From contig JBCAMK010000013.1 of assembly GCA_038503065.1 (NCBI GenBank), positions 868,001 through 932,000 of the forward strand: a stretch of DNA of 64,000 nucleotides, read 5' to 3'. Positions 40,741 through 53,003 of this stretch are shown here, in pieces; within the stretch, counting starts at the first letter, position 1; the number at the start of each line of letters is the position of its first letter. The notes beneath the pieces are model-generated. The model was not told the DNA's origin and did no database searches. It worked only from the letters and a program-made list of their open reading frames with translations. The position numbers and the translations under genes are program-made. The stretch is from Paragyromitra xinjiangensis (Eukaryota; Ascomycota; Pezizomycetes; Pezizales; Discinaceae).

Positions 40741-41590
40741 GCGGGTGGAGGATAAAGATGAGGATGAGCGAGTCTACCAGGGAGGTCTGAAGTTGCTGCA
40801 CAAGCAGAGGACAGGAAGCGGACACAAGGGAGACTGGAGGTCGATCAGGGAGGTTGGCAACTGCGGAAGAAGCTTGGGATAGGTGGCGGATGAGGGGGAG
40901 ACTGCGGGTGGACCAGTGAGTTGACTAGGGAGGTTGGCAACTGTGGAGGAAGCTACAGATAGGCGGCAGATGTGGGGGAGACTGCAGGTAGACGGAGTGT
41001 CAACCAGAGATGTTTGTAGGTGCGGGAGAATCTCAGGAGAGGCGGGGGCGGCGGGGGAGGCTGGGAGACGAGCTCAGGAGTAATAGAGGATGCGCGGGAG
41101 ACTGCGGGTTGACTGGGGAGTTGACCAGGGAGGTTTTCAACGGCGGGAGAAGCTAGAGATAGGTGGCGGATGTGGGGGAGACTGGGGGGAGACTGAGAGT
41201 TGACCAGAGGTGTCTGCAGGTGCGGGAGAAGCTTAGGAGACAGGGAGACGAGCTCGGGAGAGCTGGGGGACGCAGTGGAGACTGGGGATCGGCCAGGGAG
41301 GTCTGCAGCTGCGAGACAAGCTCAGGAGTGATAGAGGATGTGCGGGAGACTGCGGGTTGACTAGGGAGTCGACCAGGGAGGTTTGCAACTGCGGGCGAAG
41401 CTAGAGATAGGTGGCGGATGTGGGGGAGACTGTGGAGAGACTGGGGGGAGACTGAGAGTCAACCAGAGATGTCCACAGGTGCGGGAAAGGTTCAGGAGAG
41501 AGGGAGGATGCACAGGAGACTGCGGGTTGCCCAGGGAGTAAACCAATGAGGTCTGCAACTGCAGGACAAACTCAGTAACAGCAGTAGACG
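40740..41590. repeat. G-rich minisatellite with a higher-order repeat of about 248 bp
   Basis: Recurring blocks: GGGAGACTGCGGGTTGACTrGGGAGT, GACCAGGGAGGTTTkCAACkGCGG, AAGCTAGAGATAGGTGGCGGATGTGGGG, GAGACTGAGAGTyrACCAGAG. The run starting at about 41105 recurs at about 41352 in the same order, so smaller units have been duplicated as a block. Open frames here are repeat translations. Confidence 0.75.
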
Positions 41591-41744
41591 TGCAGGAGAT
41601 TGGGAGTAGACAAAGTGATATGATAGCTGGAGGAAGTCGAGCTATGAAGAAGCTAACAGTGGGGCGGTGTTGGAATTGTATGATGTGTGCTGTGGGGTAT
41701 TGGCATGCGGATGAGGTCACTAAAGTAATCCTCAACTGCTCTCA

Positions 41745-44518
41745 AAGTAAGAGGCCCTGTTGCTTACCCAGACAACCAGAACCTTGTGCTCCCAGCAAGA
41801 CTACCGATTTCCTAGTTGAAGGATGTAAATTTGCTAGGAGGAGAGTGTGTAGGGGGTTTTGTGGATTCCTCAGCACCCGAATGCCATATTGTTGGGAGCG
41901 AAGATTGAGAAGAAGATGTAATGGGAGAAAGCCCGCTTCGGGGAAGAGTTTGCTTATTGGAGTCCAGCGGGGAAGGCCTGTAATTAGGCGTGCGAGTCGA
42001 TGGTAAGCGGGATTGAGGCGATCTAAAATCGTCTGACTGCCAGTCCACCAGACTTCCGCTCCATATAGAGCGCCAGGAAGGGAAATTGAATTTGCCAATT
42101 GGTGAATGAGGTTGGGAGTTGGACCTTTGTTTCGAACTAATTTTCGGATTAGTTCAGTGGTGTGACGGAGGGAACTTGCTGCTTTGGCTGCATGTTTGTG
42201 GAAGAGTAGGCGTTGATCAACGATTATGCCTAGGGTTTTGATGTGTGTTGTTGGATGCACGAGGTTTCCTTGGATGTTGATGGGGGTGTTTAGTCCCGCC
42301 TGTTGCAATTTGGCCTGGACCGGGATTATGTGCATAAGTTCGGTCTTGGGAGGGAAAAAGGTGATGTTGAGGTGAGTGGCCCTGTTCATTTTAGTTGTGA
42401 ACATCTCCTCTAATCTTTTAATTGAAAAGGGACGAGTGCGTGCGTTTTGCAGCATTGTATCATCGTCGATGTAAATGGTGGAAAGTTCGGTGTCACTCTG
42501 TTGCGAAAGAGGAGAATCCAAGGCGCCTGCATATATTGTGAAGGCTATGGAGGATATGGGAGAGCCTTGTGGGAGGCCTGTTGCTAGGGTGTTGATAGGA
42601 CCCATTTCGCCATTAATTCGAAAGGCGATGGAACGATTGGAAGTGAAGGAAGTGAACCAATGTATGCACCAGTTTGGAAAAGTGTAATGTTTAAGGATGT
42701 CTAAGAATCTGGGATAGGAGACGCAATTGAAGGCGCCTTCTATGTCCGTGGCAAGTAAAGTAGGACGAAGAGGTTGGCCATGTTGGACTTGAAATCTGTG
42801 TGGAATTGCAAGCTGGTTACGTGCGTTGGATAATAATAGCAGGAGAGAATCAGAGGCGGAAATGCCTGATCTAGCTCCTGTGTGGTGGTTCTGCAGAGCT
42901 CCATTTAGGGAGGCTATTCGTTCGAGTCGTTTCGCCATGAGCTTTTCAAGGAGTTTGCCCAGGCATGATAAGAGGGATACCGGCCTATAACTTTTGGCCT
43001 GGGTGTAGTTGGGTTTGTTGGCTTTGGGTATGGGAACACAGTAAGCTAGTTTCCATTCCTCTGGCATGATGCCGTGGGTGAGAAGCGCCATGAAGAGTAG
43101 GGTGAGAAGTTCTGGTCTAGCTCGGTGGAGTTCTCTGAGTGAGAGGTAGTTTATTCCATCCGGTCCTACTGCAGTCGAAAGGTTGGCTTTTTGAAGTAGC
43201 TTCTCAATTCGCTTGCCGAGATGTCTAACGGGACATCATGAGTGTTTATTTTGGGAGGTGGTAGGAAATCTGGTGGGAAAGGGGGAGGATCAGATGTCTT
43301 GGGTGGGAAGAAGGTTGAATGAAAAATTTGGGCAATGCCGGTGGTAGTGGTTTGACCTTCGATGTTGTGTAGGGTGGGTTTATTTCTTGCTTGGGAGCCT
43401 TTAACGAGGTTATAGGCTGAGCTTGCAGTAGTATTTTGGAGGGAAATGTGCCAGTGGTTCCATTGTGCAAGTTTGATCTCCTGTTTCCACAGGGAGCGAA
43501 GGGAGTTGGCTCGGCTCCTCCAATGCGAGGGAGCGTTGGGCTTTCTTGACTGTCTGAGTAGCCATGCTAGTTTGCGCTTGATGTTGGTGAGGGTGGGTGT
43601 CCACCAGTTCTTGGTGTGGGTTTTTGGCTGGGACATGGGGACTGCGGTGTGAATGGCTTGTTGAAGGCATTTTGTGATTGAATTGAGTGATGACAGTGTG
43701 GTTTCGGGTGTGCCAAAGTGAAGAGGTATGATAGCGTCTTGGATGGACTTGTGAAAGGCAGGCCTGTCTGTTTTGGAAAAGAGGGGTCGTGATATGTATG
43801 AAGGAGGTTGCAGGTTGATGATGGTCTGGGTGAGGAGGTGATCAGAGTTATGTTGGTTGTTTGCTAGAGCCGCCCAGTATCCTAGGTGGGCGTCTAGCCC
43901 CCTGGCAAAGGTAAGATCTATTGCTGTGGGGGAAGAACCGTTTCTGGGGAAATGAGTCAGAGTGCCTGGCTTGTTGAGGAGGGAAAAATGATTGTCTTCG
44001 AGGAAATCAATGAGGCGTGTGGTTACATTGTTGTATTTGGGAAAAAGGTGCTGATATGAATCTGCTTTGGATCCATACCACCAGGGGTGGTGAAGGTTGA
44101 AGTCCCCTGTGAGGATGGTGCTGCGATGGAAGGGATGAGTGAAAATTGGAAGGTGTAGATCTTTCGTGGGCTGCAGATAAAGGTTGCATTGATCTATGGT
44201 TGTGAAATCGAGGGTGCAGCGGGTTGTAATGACATTCGAATTTGGTTGCATAGTGACTAGGGTTTTGATGCCCAAGTGTTTGCGAACGTAGGTTACTACT
44301 TTAGGAGGGAAATTTGTGTTCGAAGGAAAGAAAGCATCAAACTGATGTGCAAAGGGAGGAAGATTGTTGTGGTCTAACCAAGGTTCTTGTAACAGTAGGA
44401 AAATTATAGAAGAATTATTATTCGCGTCTAAGATTGCTGAAAGGGTGGAGGCTTGCCCTTTGGCGCAGTTCAGTTGCTGTGCCAGGGTTACGCCGGGTGC
44501 ATTCGGTTGTGGATTCAT
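41745..44518 (-). pseudogene. ORF2 (endonuclease and RT) of LINE-X copy D, frameshifted and truncated
   Basis: ATG 44518 overlaps the ORF1 stop (TAATG). Endonuclease boxes QLNCAKGQAS, LQEPWLDHN and GDFNLHHPWWYG are present. A one-base indel near 43215 shifts the frame before the AVGPDGINYLSL block; it resumes with SYRPVSLLSCLGKLLEK, HHTGARSGISASDS, ATDIEGAFNCVSYP, GLPQGSPISS and YIDDD. The reading ends after LLANLHPSTRK where homology stops. RNase H is missing. Confidence 0.85.
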
Positions 44519-45924
44519 TAAACGGTGGGGGTTTCTTTATTGCTTGAGCGGATGTTGGCAATGATCTTGGCGTAGTGAGTGCAGGAATTGCGCTCAAATG
44601 CCTTGTGGGATTGGTTGCAGTTGACACAGCGGATTGGGGGGTGAGAGCATTTTGTGCCCATGGGGCAGTTGGGGGTGCTGCAAGGGTGTTTGGAGGTTTC
44701 GTGAAGTTCAGCACAAATGGCACAGACAGAGTCCTTTTTGCAGGTTTGCTGATGGTGTCCATAGGCCTGACATTTGCAACATTGGGTGGTGGGAGTGACC
44801 GAAAAGTATTCTTGGATTCAGCACATTGCATTAAAGAGGGGAATTTGGGAGAAACCAAGGGTTTCGGAGGTGAATTTCTGTGGGAGGGCAATGACGACTG
44901 CGGAATGGGTTTTCTTGGTCCTGGCCTCTGGGGTGGTTAGCCATCTAGGGACTTGGGCAAGAACAATGGTTGGGATTGCTGTAGTGAGAGCCTCAGTGAC
45001 GTTCTCCATGGTTACAGTGGTGGGGATATTGTGAATGATAAATTTTGAGCAGCGGGAGTTGGGGCCTGCCTCGGTGACGGGTACTTTAAGGAGGTTGCAA
45101 GCTGCCTCGATTTCCTTGGAGAAGGCAGAGCAGATTTGCTCTGCGGATTCATCAGGTCTGGTGGTGAGGACAAGGTTTTGTCTTGCTGTCTTCGTGCAGA
45201 TGAGGAGGGAGGTGTTGTGAGGGGCGAGTTCTTTGTTGATTGCAGTGAGGATTGCACTGTTGGTGAGTGTTTCAGGGATGTCCCCAGAGGTTTCTACGAT
45301 GATCTGACGATTGATGGTGGTGAATTGGGGTTGAAAGAGTTTGGGAACGGGTGTTTTCTTCTTCCGCCCATTGCCTTTGGTCAGTGGTGCCGCAGGCTTC
45401 TGGGCTGCTTGGGCATAGGTGATGGGCTTGCCGTTGTTGACAAGAGGGAAGTCGCATGCTGGGGGAGGGTTGGTGTGGGTGTTGGAAGTTTGGGGGGAGG
45501 GGGCGGTTCCGAATCTCTTGTCCATTTTGTGTAGGAGGGAGGACATGCCATTCATTGCTGTGGAAAGAGAAGCAACCATTTTTTGAAGGTGTTGGGTCTC
45601 TTTTTTGAGTGCGTCGATGTTGTCCCTTTGATCAGAGACTTTTTGGAGGAGGAATTGGTTGTCTTCAACCATTTTGGCGTCGATGCGGGCGAAGCTGCTT
45701 TTCATGAGCCAGGACTGATATTGGCCACAGTCTTCTCCAGATGAAAGTTCAGGCATGTAGTTTTCGGCAGAGTCGAAGTCCTTAAGCCAGTTGGGGGTGG
45801 AGTCAGCCGGGATTTCTCCCATGTGCTCCTCGTCGATGTATTGAGCATCAGTGGTGAGGCCGGCTGGGCCTGCGGTGGCAGGGTCGGCGAACATGGAAAG
45901 GCCAGTGGATCCGGGGAGGGACAT
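44518..45924 (-). pseudogene. ORF1 of LINE-X copy D, one nonsense codon
   Basis: ATG 45924 follows SPTK as in copies 2 and 3; the frame is open from 46191. It has an acidic N-terminal block (NWLKDFDSAENYMPE), a coiled-coil-like part (NIDALKKETQHLQKMVASL) and a basic GRKKKTPVPKLFQPQ. A TGA at 44818-44820 stands where copy 3 has an Arg codon. The same frame then reads through the knuckles (CCKCQAYGHHQQTC and following) to the TAA at 44518-44520. Confidence 0.82.
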
Positions 45925-47751
45925 TTTGGTGGGTGAGCCAGAGCGGGCTGGAGCAGGTGAGGGGTTTGAGAGTTCTCTTTTGCGGCCGATGATGGGGAGG
46001 GTGAAGCTGGGGCCAAGGCCTACAAGCTTCACGGGAGATGGGCATGGGGTTCTGGAATGCCTCGGTGGAGTTTGAGGAGAATCCAGTGTGTTGTGGGGCG
46101 ATGCGCCCGTGCTTTGTGAAAGCGGGGTAAGGGTGGTGATGAATGAAGCGCGAGAGTTAAAGACTTTTGGGTGTGTGTAACGCCATTGCAACGTAGATTT
46201 TGGAGATTTGCAGGGATTATTTTAGTCGCGAGGACAGTGCTTTGGGAGTTATTTATTTATTTATTGCTCATATTGCATAAATCCGTAACGGATATGGCAT
46301 ACAGTGAAAGGAAACCCCATGACCGCACAATAACTAACAAAGGAAAATCCTCCGCGAACATGAACCAACTAATTAGTAGATTTCCACATCAGATATCCCT
46401 TTGCGAAAAAAACAGAAGAAACATAAATCAAAACAAAATAACAAAAGGAAAATAACAAAAGAAGAAATAACAATTTTTATCTCAAAGTTCTACCGAAAAG
46501 TAGAAACAAACGGAATATCAATCGACAGGGTAAAATCATAGGGAAATACTCAAACAGTTTTTATAATCAGAAATCCTCCACACGGTCATGTTCCATCTCA
46601 CCCCACTTTCAGGGTATTCATCAGTTTTCTATCGTCCTTCACCATCGCATGCTATGGGCCTATAGCCCGTTCTTTACTAGCCGTTCTCTCTTTCTTCTTC
46701 GCTCTCTTCCTCTTCGTTGTTGTAGAGGTATATTCCTTGGTGGGAGTACCTGTTGTCTTCTTGTCGTTCCAGGGTCCAATTTCTGGTAGCGATTTGGGTT
46801 GGTGTGAGAAATGTTTCAATGGTGGCAGCCAGGCCAGCATTGGTATGCATCGCAGTTCTCCATGTGAGTGGCATTGGTTTAAGGGCTGCTTTGAGTGCTT
46901 TGCGATGGGTAGGAAGTGGTTCCTGGCCACACTCTAGCAGTAGGTGTTGTGGTGTTTGGTTATCGAAGCCACATTTGCATTTAGTGTCTTCAATGTTGTT
47001 GGTAGGGATTCTGGCGAGGTAGGATTTGGTGTATCCATGTCCGGTTCTCATTTGAGTGATGGTGGAGGCTGTTCTTCTGGGGATGTTTCCCCTCAGCGGG
47101 GCACTTGGTTTCAGTGCTGGTTGTCCATAGTAGCTGCGGCCTTTCTTTGCCTGCTTCCATTTGGCTTTCCATGTCGTCAGGGAGTGTTCCATGATGTTTC
47201 TCTTGAGGTATGTAATGGAGGTGAGGACATCTGATTCTATCCTGGTTCCTTGGGCTCCTATCATGGCGAGCTTATCAGCTAGCTCGTTGCCAGCAACGTT
47301 GACATGTCCTGGTACCCAATAAACATGGGTTTTGATGCCACTGTCTTCGAGTTGAAGCAAGTTGTTGCGGGCTTCAATGACCAGGTGTTGGCCTGGCATA
47401 GGGAGGGGTGTTGTCATTCGTTGTACTGCTGCTTGGTTGTCACAGTAGATGTAGACATCGTTTGTCAGGTGAGGTGATCGCCGTACTTGTAGGATTGCAT
47501 GCTTAGTGGCTTTTGCAATACCATAAAGTTCTGCGTCAAAGACTTCATTTTCTTTGCCGAGGTGGTAGGATTTGTTGACCACAGCGTGACCTCTGCGGAA
47601 ACCAGCAACTCCAGCTCCTGTTTTGCCTTCCAGGAGGGAGCCATCAGTGAAGAATACTAGGCGATCAGTCCTAGTACTGTCTCCAGCTGTGTGGTTCCGA
47701 TGATTTTCTGCTGCTGCGTCTTTGTCTGCAGGGTCAATGTAGATGTCTATG

Positions 47752-50063
47752 TTATTTATTTTTATTTATTTATTGTTCATATTCGCATGCATCCGAAACG
47801 GATATGGCGTACAGCAGAAGAAAACCCAACAGGAACATAAAAGAAAACAAAACAAAACTAACTAATCCTCCACCAGTTCCAACTCAGCCTCTTCTAGGCT
47901 CGTCATCAGTGAATGTGTTAATACCCCGATCTCCTGACTCCCTCTCACAGTGTCAAGACTACCCTGGGCATTCTTCCTTTACCATCGCTTGCTTTGTGCC
48001 TATAGCACTCCTTCCACCAGGTCGGAAGACCCCTGAAGGTTGGATACATCAATAAGGGTGGGGTGTAACTTAAGTTACCATGCGATCCTGACGTTCGCTG
48101 GCACTAAGTTTGGCTTGGGTGAGTTTGAGGCAACCAGAGAAGTTACCACGATGCGGTTCGTTACAGTTCTTGCAACGGATGATGGTGTGGAGGCAGGGAG
48201 CTCCCTTGATGGTGCAAGAGGAGGTTGCGCAGGAGTGGGAGGATGCTGTATGAGGCCCAGCACAGATGTTGCAGAAGGGGGTCTTGCTGGTACAGCGTTG
48301 TTGTGGGTGGCCAAAGGCCAGACAGGTGGTGCATTGGGTGTCTGGCCCAAAGCGAAGGTATTTGGTGACTTTGTGATGAAGTCCAAACATGGAGAGCCCT
48401 CTCTCAAGGGCAGTGGTGGCAGGCTGCTTCCCCACAATGGTAAGAACCATGGAGGATGCCTGTTTCCCCTCTCTCTGCTCAGGTCTGGTGAGCCAGCGGG
48501 GGTCGCGGAGTAGGGTGGTGCCTGGATTGAACTGCTCAACCTCAGATCTGATTTGCTGGAAGCCCTCTTCGCCAGAGGGGATGGAGGTGGGAATGTTGTG
48601 CACAACAACCTGGGTCAGGACTGCTTCCTTCTCCATGCTGTTGGCATTGGGAATTGTGTTGCGAACAACTTCCTCAAGCTTCTGTCTTTGCTTAAGGAGG
48701 GAGTCAGAGGTAGTGGAGGTGACAGCAATGAGCTGCACATGGTGAGCTGGTGTGAATCGCACCTCTGCAATCAATGGCCTTTCCAGGGCAGCATTGACTG
48801 CATTGCAAATGAGGAGTGGAGTGATGTCATCAGGAATGGGTAGACCATTCCTGGTGATGATGAGTGTACGGTCGCGTTTTGGGGGGTTTGCTGGTGTTTT
48901 GGTAGGCTTGGAGGCCTTGCTGGCGGGTCTAGGAGCCCTTTTAGAGGCAACCTGAGCCCAGGAGGTGGTGGCTGGCGGGGGAGGTGGGGGGAGTTTGGCA
49001 GAGGTCAGAATGGTTGTAAGGGTCCGTTTCTGTTCCAGGTCTGCTACCTTGGAGGTGAGGGTAGCCACCTTTTCCACTAGAGCTGGGTCATTGTGGAAGG
49101 TAGGGGCTGGTGGGGGTGTATTGATGGCTTTTTCAAGCTGTTTGACGCGTTTGGTGAGTGCTTTGATGAGCCTGTTCTGCTCATCCATCACTGCGAAGAG
49201 GGAGGGGTTGTAGTTCTCCCCAGTGCCAATGGCACCAAGGCGATCCAAATTGCTGTTAGAATCATCCATCTGGATGACTGGAGGTAGGGTGGTAGAGAAG
49301 GTGAGGGGTCCCTCAGTGTCCGTCATGTCAGAGTCAGACTCTTCCAGGAGGACAGAGCCACTGTCTGTGGGCTCTGTGGTGGGCAGGGAGGCATAGTGAG
49401 GTAAAGGGACTACTGGGCGAAGTGGCAGGGCTTGGGTAGGTGTTTGCTCTGGGTCTCCATGAGGCAGAGGCGAAAAACGGGTGTTTGGAGGTGTTGTAGG
49501 GGCGCCAAACGGCGTTTGGAGCGAGTTTTGGGGTGAGCTGGTCACAGAAGAGGGAGACCTGAAGCCTCTGCCTCTCCCTCTGCCTCTAGACGAAGAGGAA
49601 GACATAGAGAAGGGTCCTGAACCGACAGGAGGAGGTAGGGTGTGTTGGGATGTGTAGGGGGGTGGTGCTGGGCCCTAGAGGGGGTCCCTGGCGGAGGGGG
49701 GTGGGAAATCGAGCAGAACTTCTGCAGTTCTGGTCGGATCCGAACGAACGAGAGGGCGATCGAACGGGCGCGCTGAGGCGGTTCCAAAAAGCCCGGGGTC
49801 GAGCTAATCGGACGAAAACTGGTGGAGTTATGACAAAATGCAGATTGCCAAAATTTGGTGAGGTTTTTGTTGTTGGGGGGGAAAAGAGGGGTAAAACAGC
49901 GAATTCGACAACAACTTTTGCAAATCGAGGGCGGCCTCGACGTACAATAGCAGGATCGAACGAGGGCAGCGAGCTGATTCCGAATCTTCAAAAATCTCGT
50001 CGATCGGAGTAGTATTGGTGGAGTTGTGACCAAAAAGTCACTTTGGCGTTGTTGTTGTCAGTT
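47752..50063 (-). mobile_element. Half-LINE copy D, full length, inside LINE-C ORF2
   Basis: Target duplication TGTAGATGTCTATG (14 bp) at 47738-47751 and 50064-50077. Tail TTATTTATTTTTATTTATTTATT on the left, family 5' end GTTGTTGTTGTCAG on the right (near 50060). It has landed in what I take to be its own partner element. Confidence 0.93.
48070..49605 (-). CDS. ORF1 Gag-like CCHC protein of half-LINE copy D, intact
   Basis: 511 residues, ATG 49605. Differs from copy B by a few substitutions and a four-residue deletion in the Pro-rich linker. RG-rich start, coiled-coil-like helix, and the three knuckles CTTC..GH...C, CNIC..PH..HSC and CKNC..PH....C are all present. One of three open copies in the window. 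Confidence 0.87.
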   Translation of the reverse strand: MSSSSSRGRGRGRGFRSPSSVTSSPQNSLQTPFGAPTTPPNTRFSPLPHGDPEQTPTQALPLRPVVPLPHYASLPTTEPTDSGSVLLEESDSDMTDTEGPLTFSTTLPPVIQMDDSNSNLDRLGAIGTGENYNPSLFAVMDEQNRLIKALTKRVKQLEKAINTPPPAPTFHNDPALVEKVATLTSKVADLEQKRTLTTILTSAKLPPPPPPATTSWAQVASKRAPRPASKASKPTKTPANPPKRDRTLIITRNGLPIPDDITPLLICNAVNAALERPLIAEVRFTPAHHVQLIAVTSTTSDSLLKQRQKLEEVVRNTIPNANSMEKEAVLTQVVVHNIPTSIPSGEEGFQQIRSEVEQFNPGTTLLRDPRWLTRPEQREGKQASSMVLTIVGKQPATTALERGLSMFGLHHKVTKYLRFGPDTQCTTCLAFGHPQQRCTSKTPFCNICAGPHTASSHSCATSSCTIKGAPCLHTIIRCKNCNEPHRGNFSGCLKLTQAKLSASERQDRMVT

Positions 50064-53003
50064 TGTAGATGTCTATGGTGTTTTGGTGCCATGGTGGACA
50101 TGCCAGATTGTCTACGCATTCAATTTCTGATTGTGGCTGGACCCATTTGTTGGTAGATGCCAGTATCCTATGTAGTCTTGTTTTGTATTTGGGGGAGGTG
50201 GTGGTTTGGTGCCATGGAGTGTTGTTGAAGCTATCTGGGTTGTCGTTTTCCTGGGTTGAAGGCCAGGAGTCAGGGCAGAGGGAGGTGATGGGATGGGTGT
50301 TGGGTAGGGAAAGGACTCGGAGTGCATATTTCCTTTGCAACTCGTCCAATCTGATTGGGGTAGGGAGAAGTCCTGTCTCTGCTTCCAGGGCATGGACAGG
50401 TGAGGTTCTGAAGGCTCCAGCAATCTTGCGCATTGCTTGATTTTGGACTTTCTGGATGGTGTTGCTGAGTCCAATCTGCCCGTTCCACCATACTTCAGCT
50501 CCGAAGTCACTGATGGTGGCTACACAGGTTTGGTAGAGTTGGCGGAGTGCTTTGTAACTCAGTCCTTTTTCTGTGCTTGCGAGACGGGAGATAGCCATGA
50601 AGGCTCGAAGTGCGGAGGCAGCTTTGGTCTTCACATGATGCTTGAATGTGAGTTTGCGGTCAAACCAGACACCCAGCCATCGCTGGACATCTGCAGCCTC
50701 AATCACGTTGCCATCAGGCATTGTAACTTTGGCTTCATCAGAGGTGTCAGTTGTTCGTCTGGAGTGGAAGTGAGTGAGTTCTGTCTTTGGATTGTCAAAG
50801 TACAAGGCATTTTTCTCACCCCATTCGGAGGAGGTGAGTGCCATTGCTTCCAGTGTTTGAGAGTTTTCTGCTTCAGACTTTCCTGTAACCAGAAGGCCCA
50901 CATCATCAACATAGCTGGGGCAGGTGGAATCAGGATATTTTTCTTCTAGCTCGTTGAACAACGGAGCCAGGTAGAGGAGGAAGAGGATAGGGGAGGTGGG
51001 GGATCCTTGTGGGATGCCAGTTTGAATGGGTGCCATGGATTCAATTTCACCGTCGAATGCCATGCAGGCTGTTCGATTGCTGAGGAAGGAGTCCACCCAT
51101 TGGCAGATGGGAAGTGGGAGGTCCAGTTCTATCATGGTCTTGATCAGTCGTCGTTTGAATACAAAATCATATGCACCTTTCACGTCCATACAAAGTGCAG
51201 AGAGTGTTAGGCCTTTCTTTTTGGCTGCATCGGCAAGCGTGCTGATAAGCATGCAAGCATCCACAGCTGATCTTTTTGGTCGACCTCCAATTTGCCATCT
51301 ATGGAGAAGGTGATATCTTTCTGCCATAAATGCTAATCGGGTTGCTATGATCTTTTCTGAGACTTTGCCAAGGCAGTTGAGGAGTGATACTGGTCTGTAG
51401 GCTTTTGCTATCGTATAGTCAGGTTTATTGGCCTTTCTGATGATTGCAATTGTAGCTTCACGCCATATGGTTGGGTGGTATCCTGCTTTCATGGTGGCTT
51501 TGTAGAAGGAATTGAACTGCGTTGGGTCAACTTGGTATGCTTTTTGAATGCATAGGAAGCCAATTCCGTCAGGTCCAGGGGCTTTCTTTGGTGCTGAGGT
51601 CATGATTGCTTTCCGAATCTCATCGTTGGTGAGGTCTTTCCATGGGATCTTGTGTTTTCCTGCTGGAACAGGTTCATCAAGTTCCACTGAGGGAGGGGGA
51701 GGGAATAGAGTTGCTCGGAAGAGATTGGCTTTCTCTTCAAAGGTTTTGGACTCTTGGAGGGTGGTGGGATTGTGTAGGGTGGGGGTGCGTTCACATCTGC
51801 GAGGCTTGGTGTACCTCATTGCTGTGAAGACATCTTTTCTGTGAGCTTCTTCTAGGAATGTATTCCAGTGTTCACTTTTTGCTGTTCTGATTCGTCTGAA
51901 GTAGGATGTTCGCAGGTTTTTGAATCTTCGCCACATGGCTGGAGTCTGATCTGTTCTCCAGTCCCTTAGGGCTGTCTTCATATGTCTGCGTCCTTCTTTG
52001 ATGTCTTCATTCCACCAAGGTTTGGCGAAGGGCGATGGTTTTCGTTTGGGCACATGGATGTTAGCAGCTGCTATGATTGAATCTCGTAGGTGTTGAGCTG
52101 CTTCATCTAGGTTTGAATGGGTTGGGTGGGAGTGTAGGAACTCCCAGGTGTCTTTAGTAGTGATGGAGGAAAGGGTGAAAGTTTGTTGGAAGCCGTCCCA
52201 GTCCGCCTTGGCCCAATTAAATTGTTCCGTTGATGGTGGGGGGGCACATTCCAAAGAGTCGGAAGCAATTTCAAACTGAACCACTTCATGGTCGGATCCT
52301 GTTGCAAGGTCTTCCATGACTGCCCAGTTCATAATCAAGTCTGTCATCGGTGAGGAGGAGAAGGCAAGATCCAAAACGGATCTGCCAGTGCCTGTTGGGT
52401 AGTTGTAGGTATAAATGTCAGGTTCGTTAATGAGGGTGTAATTGAATTCTTCTAGTATAGCTAGAAGAGCTTCATGTCATTTTGGTGAACGGACTCGTGA
52501 GTCCCAGAGAGGATGGTGGGCATTGAAGTCACCTGCCATGATACAGCGTTCTGGTAGCTTTAGTCCCACAAGCACTCGTTCAACTGTGTATTGGGGGTGG
52601 CTGTCAGGAGATCGTTGTGATGCTGCAGGTTGTTCATTGTAGATGTTGAGGAGGGTAAAGGAAGGAATGGAGGGGGTTGACAGCTCTATGGCCTGTACAT
52701 CTTCGTTATTGATGATGTCGGGCCTTGGCTGATATTTCAGGAAGAGGTTGGATTTTGATATAAAGGTCATGGTTCGAGGGCGGTTAATACAGCTCGGAAT
52801 CATTCTTGCAAATGACCCATGAGATATTGATGTCCAGGAGTTTGGTGGTGCGTCAGGGGAAGTATCGGGCATAACAAAGGGTTCTTGAATAATAACTATA
52901 TCAGCCGTTTCTGAGGCTGAGTCGAGGAGGGATAACATAACATTTTGGTTTCTTCGGCAGTTGTGTTGCATCAGGCGAATCTTGTGTGGGTTTGGTTGCA
53001 CAA

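Larger units (their letters stand above)
41745..46236 (-). mobile_element. LINE-X copy D, 5'-complete, 3' end lost
   Basis: Minus-strand LINE-X. Its 5' end reads TCCTCGCGACTAAAATAATCCCTGC (46236 downward) and abuts Gypsy-3 at AGTGCTTTGGGAG. ORF1 has one stop and ORF2 one frameshift. Similarity to the intact ORF2 stops near 41820, before RNase H, and the flank there is not Gypsy-3, so the 3' part was deleted or replaced. Confidence 0.85.

Noticed and set aside
41590..41745. Possible target-site duplication or 3' tail of LINE-X copy D
   Set aside because: No LINE-X tail (AAATTGGAAAT) and no repeat of the right flank is present; the 3' end is lost and the border not resolved.
46217..46236. Gypsy-3 chromodomain codons reading VART before LWE
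   Set aside because: These bases align with the 5' end of LINE-X (TCCT..CGCGA..AATCCCTGC), so they belong to copy D.
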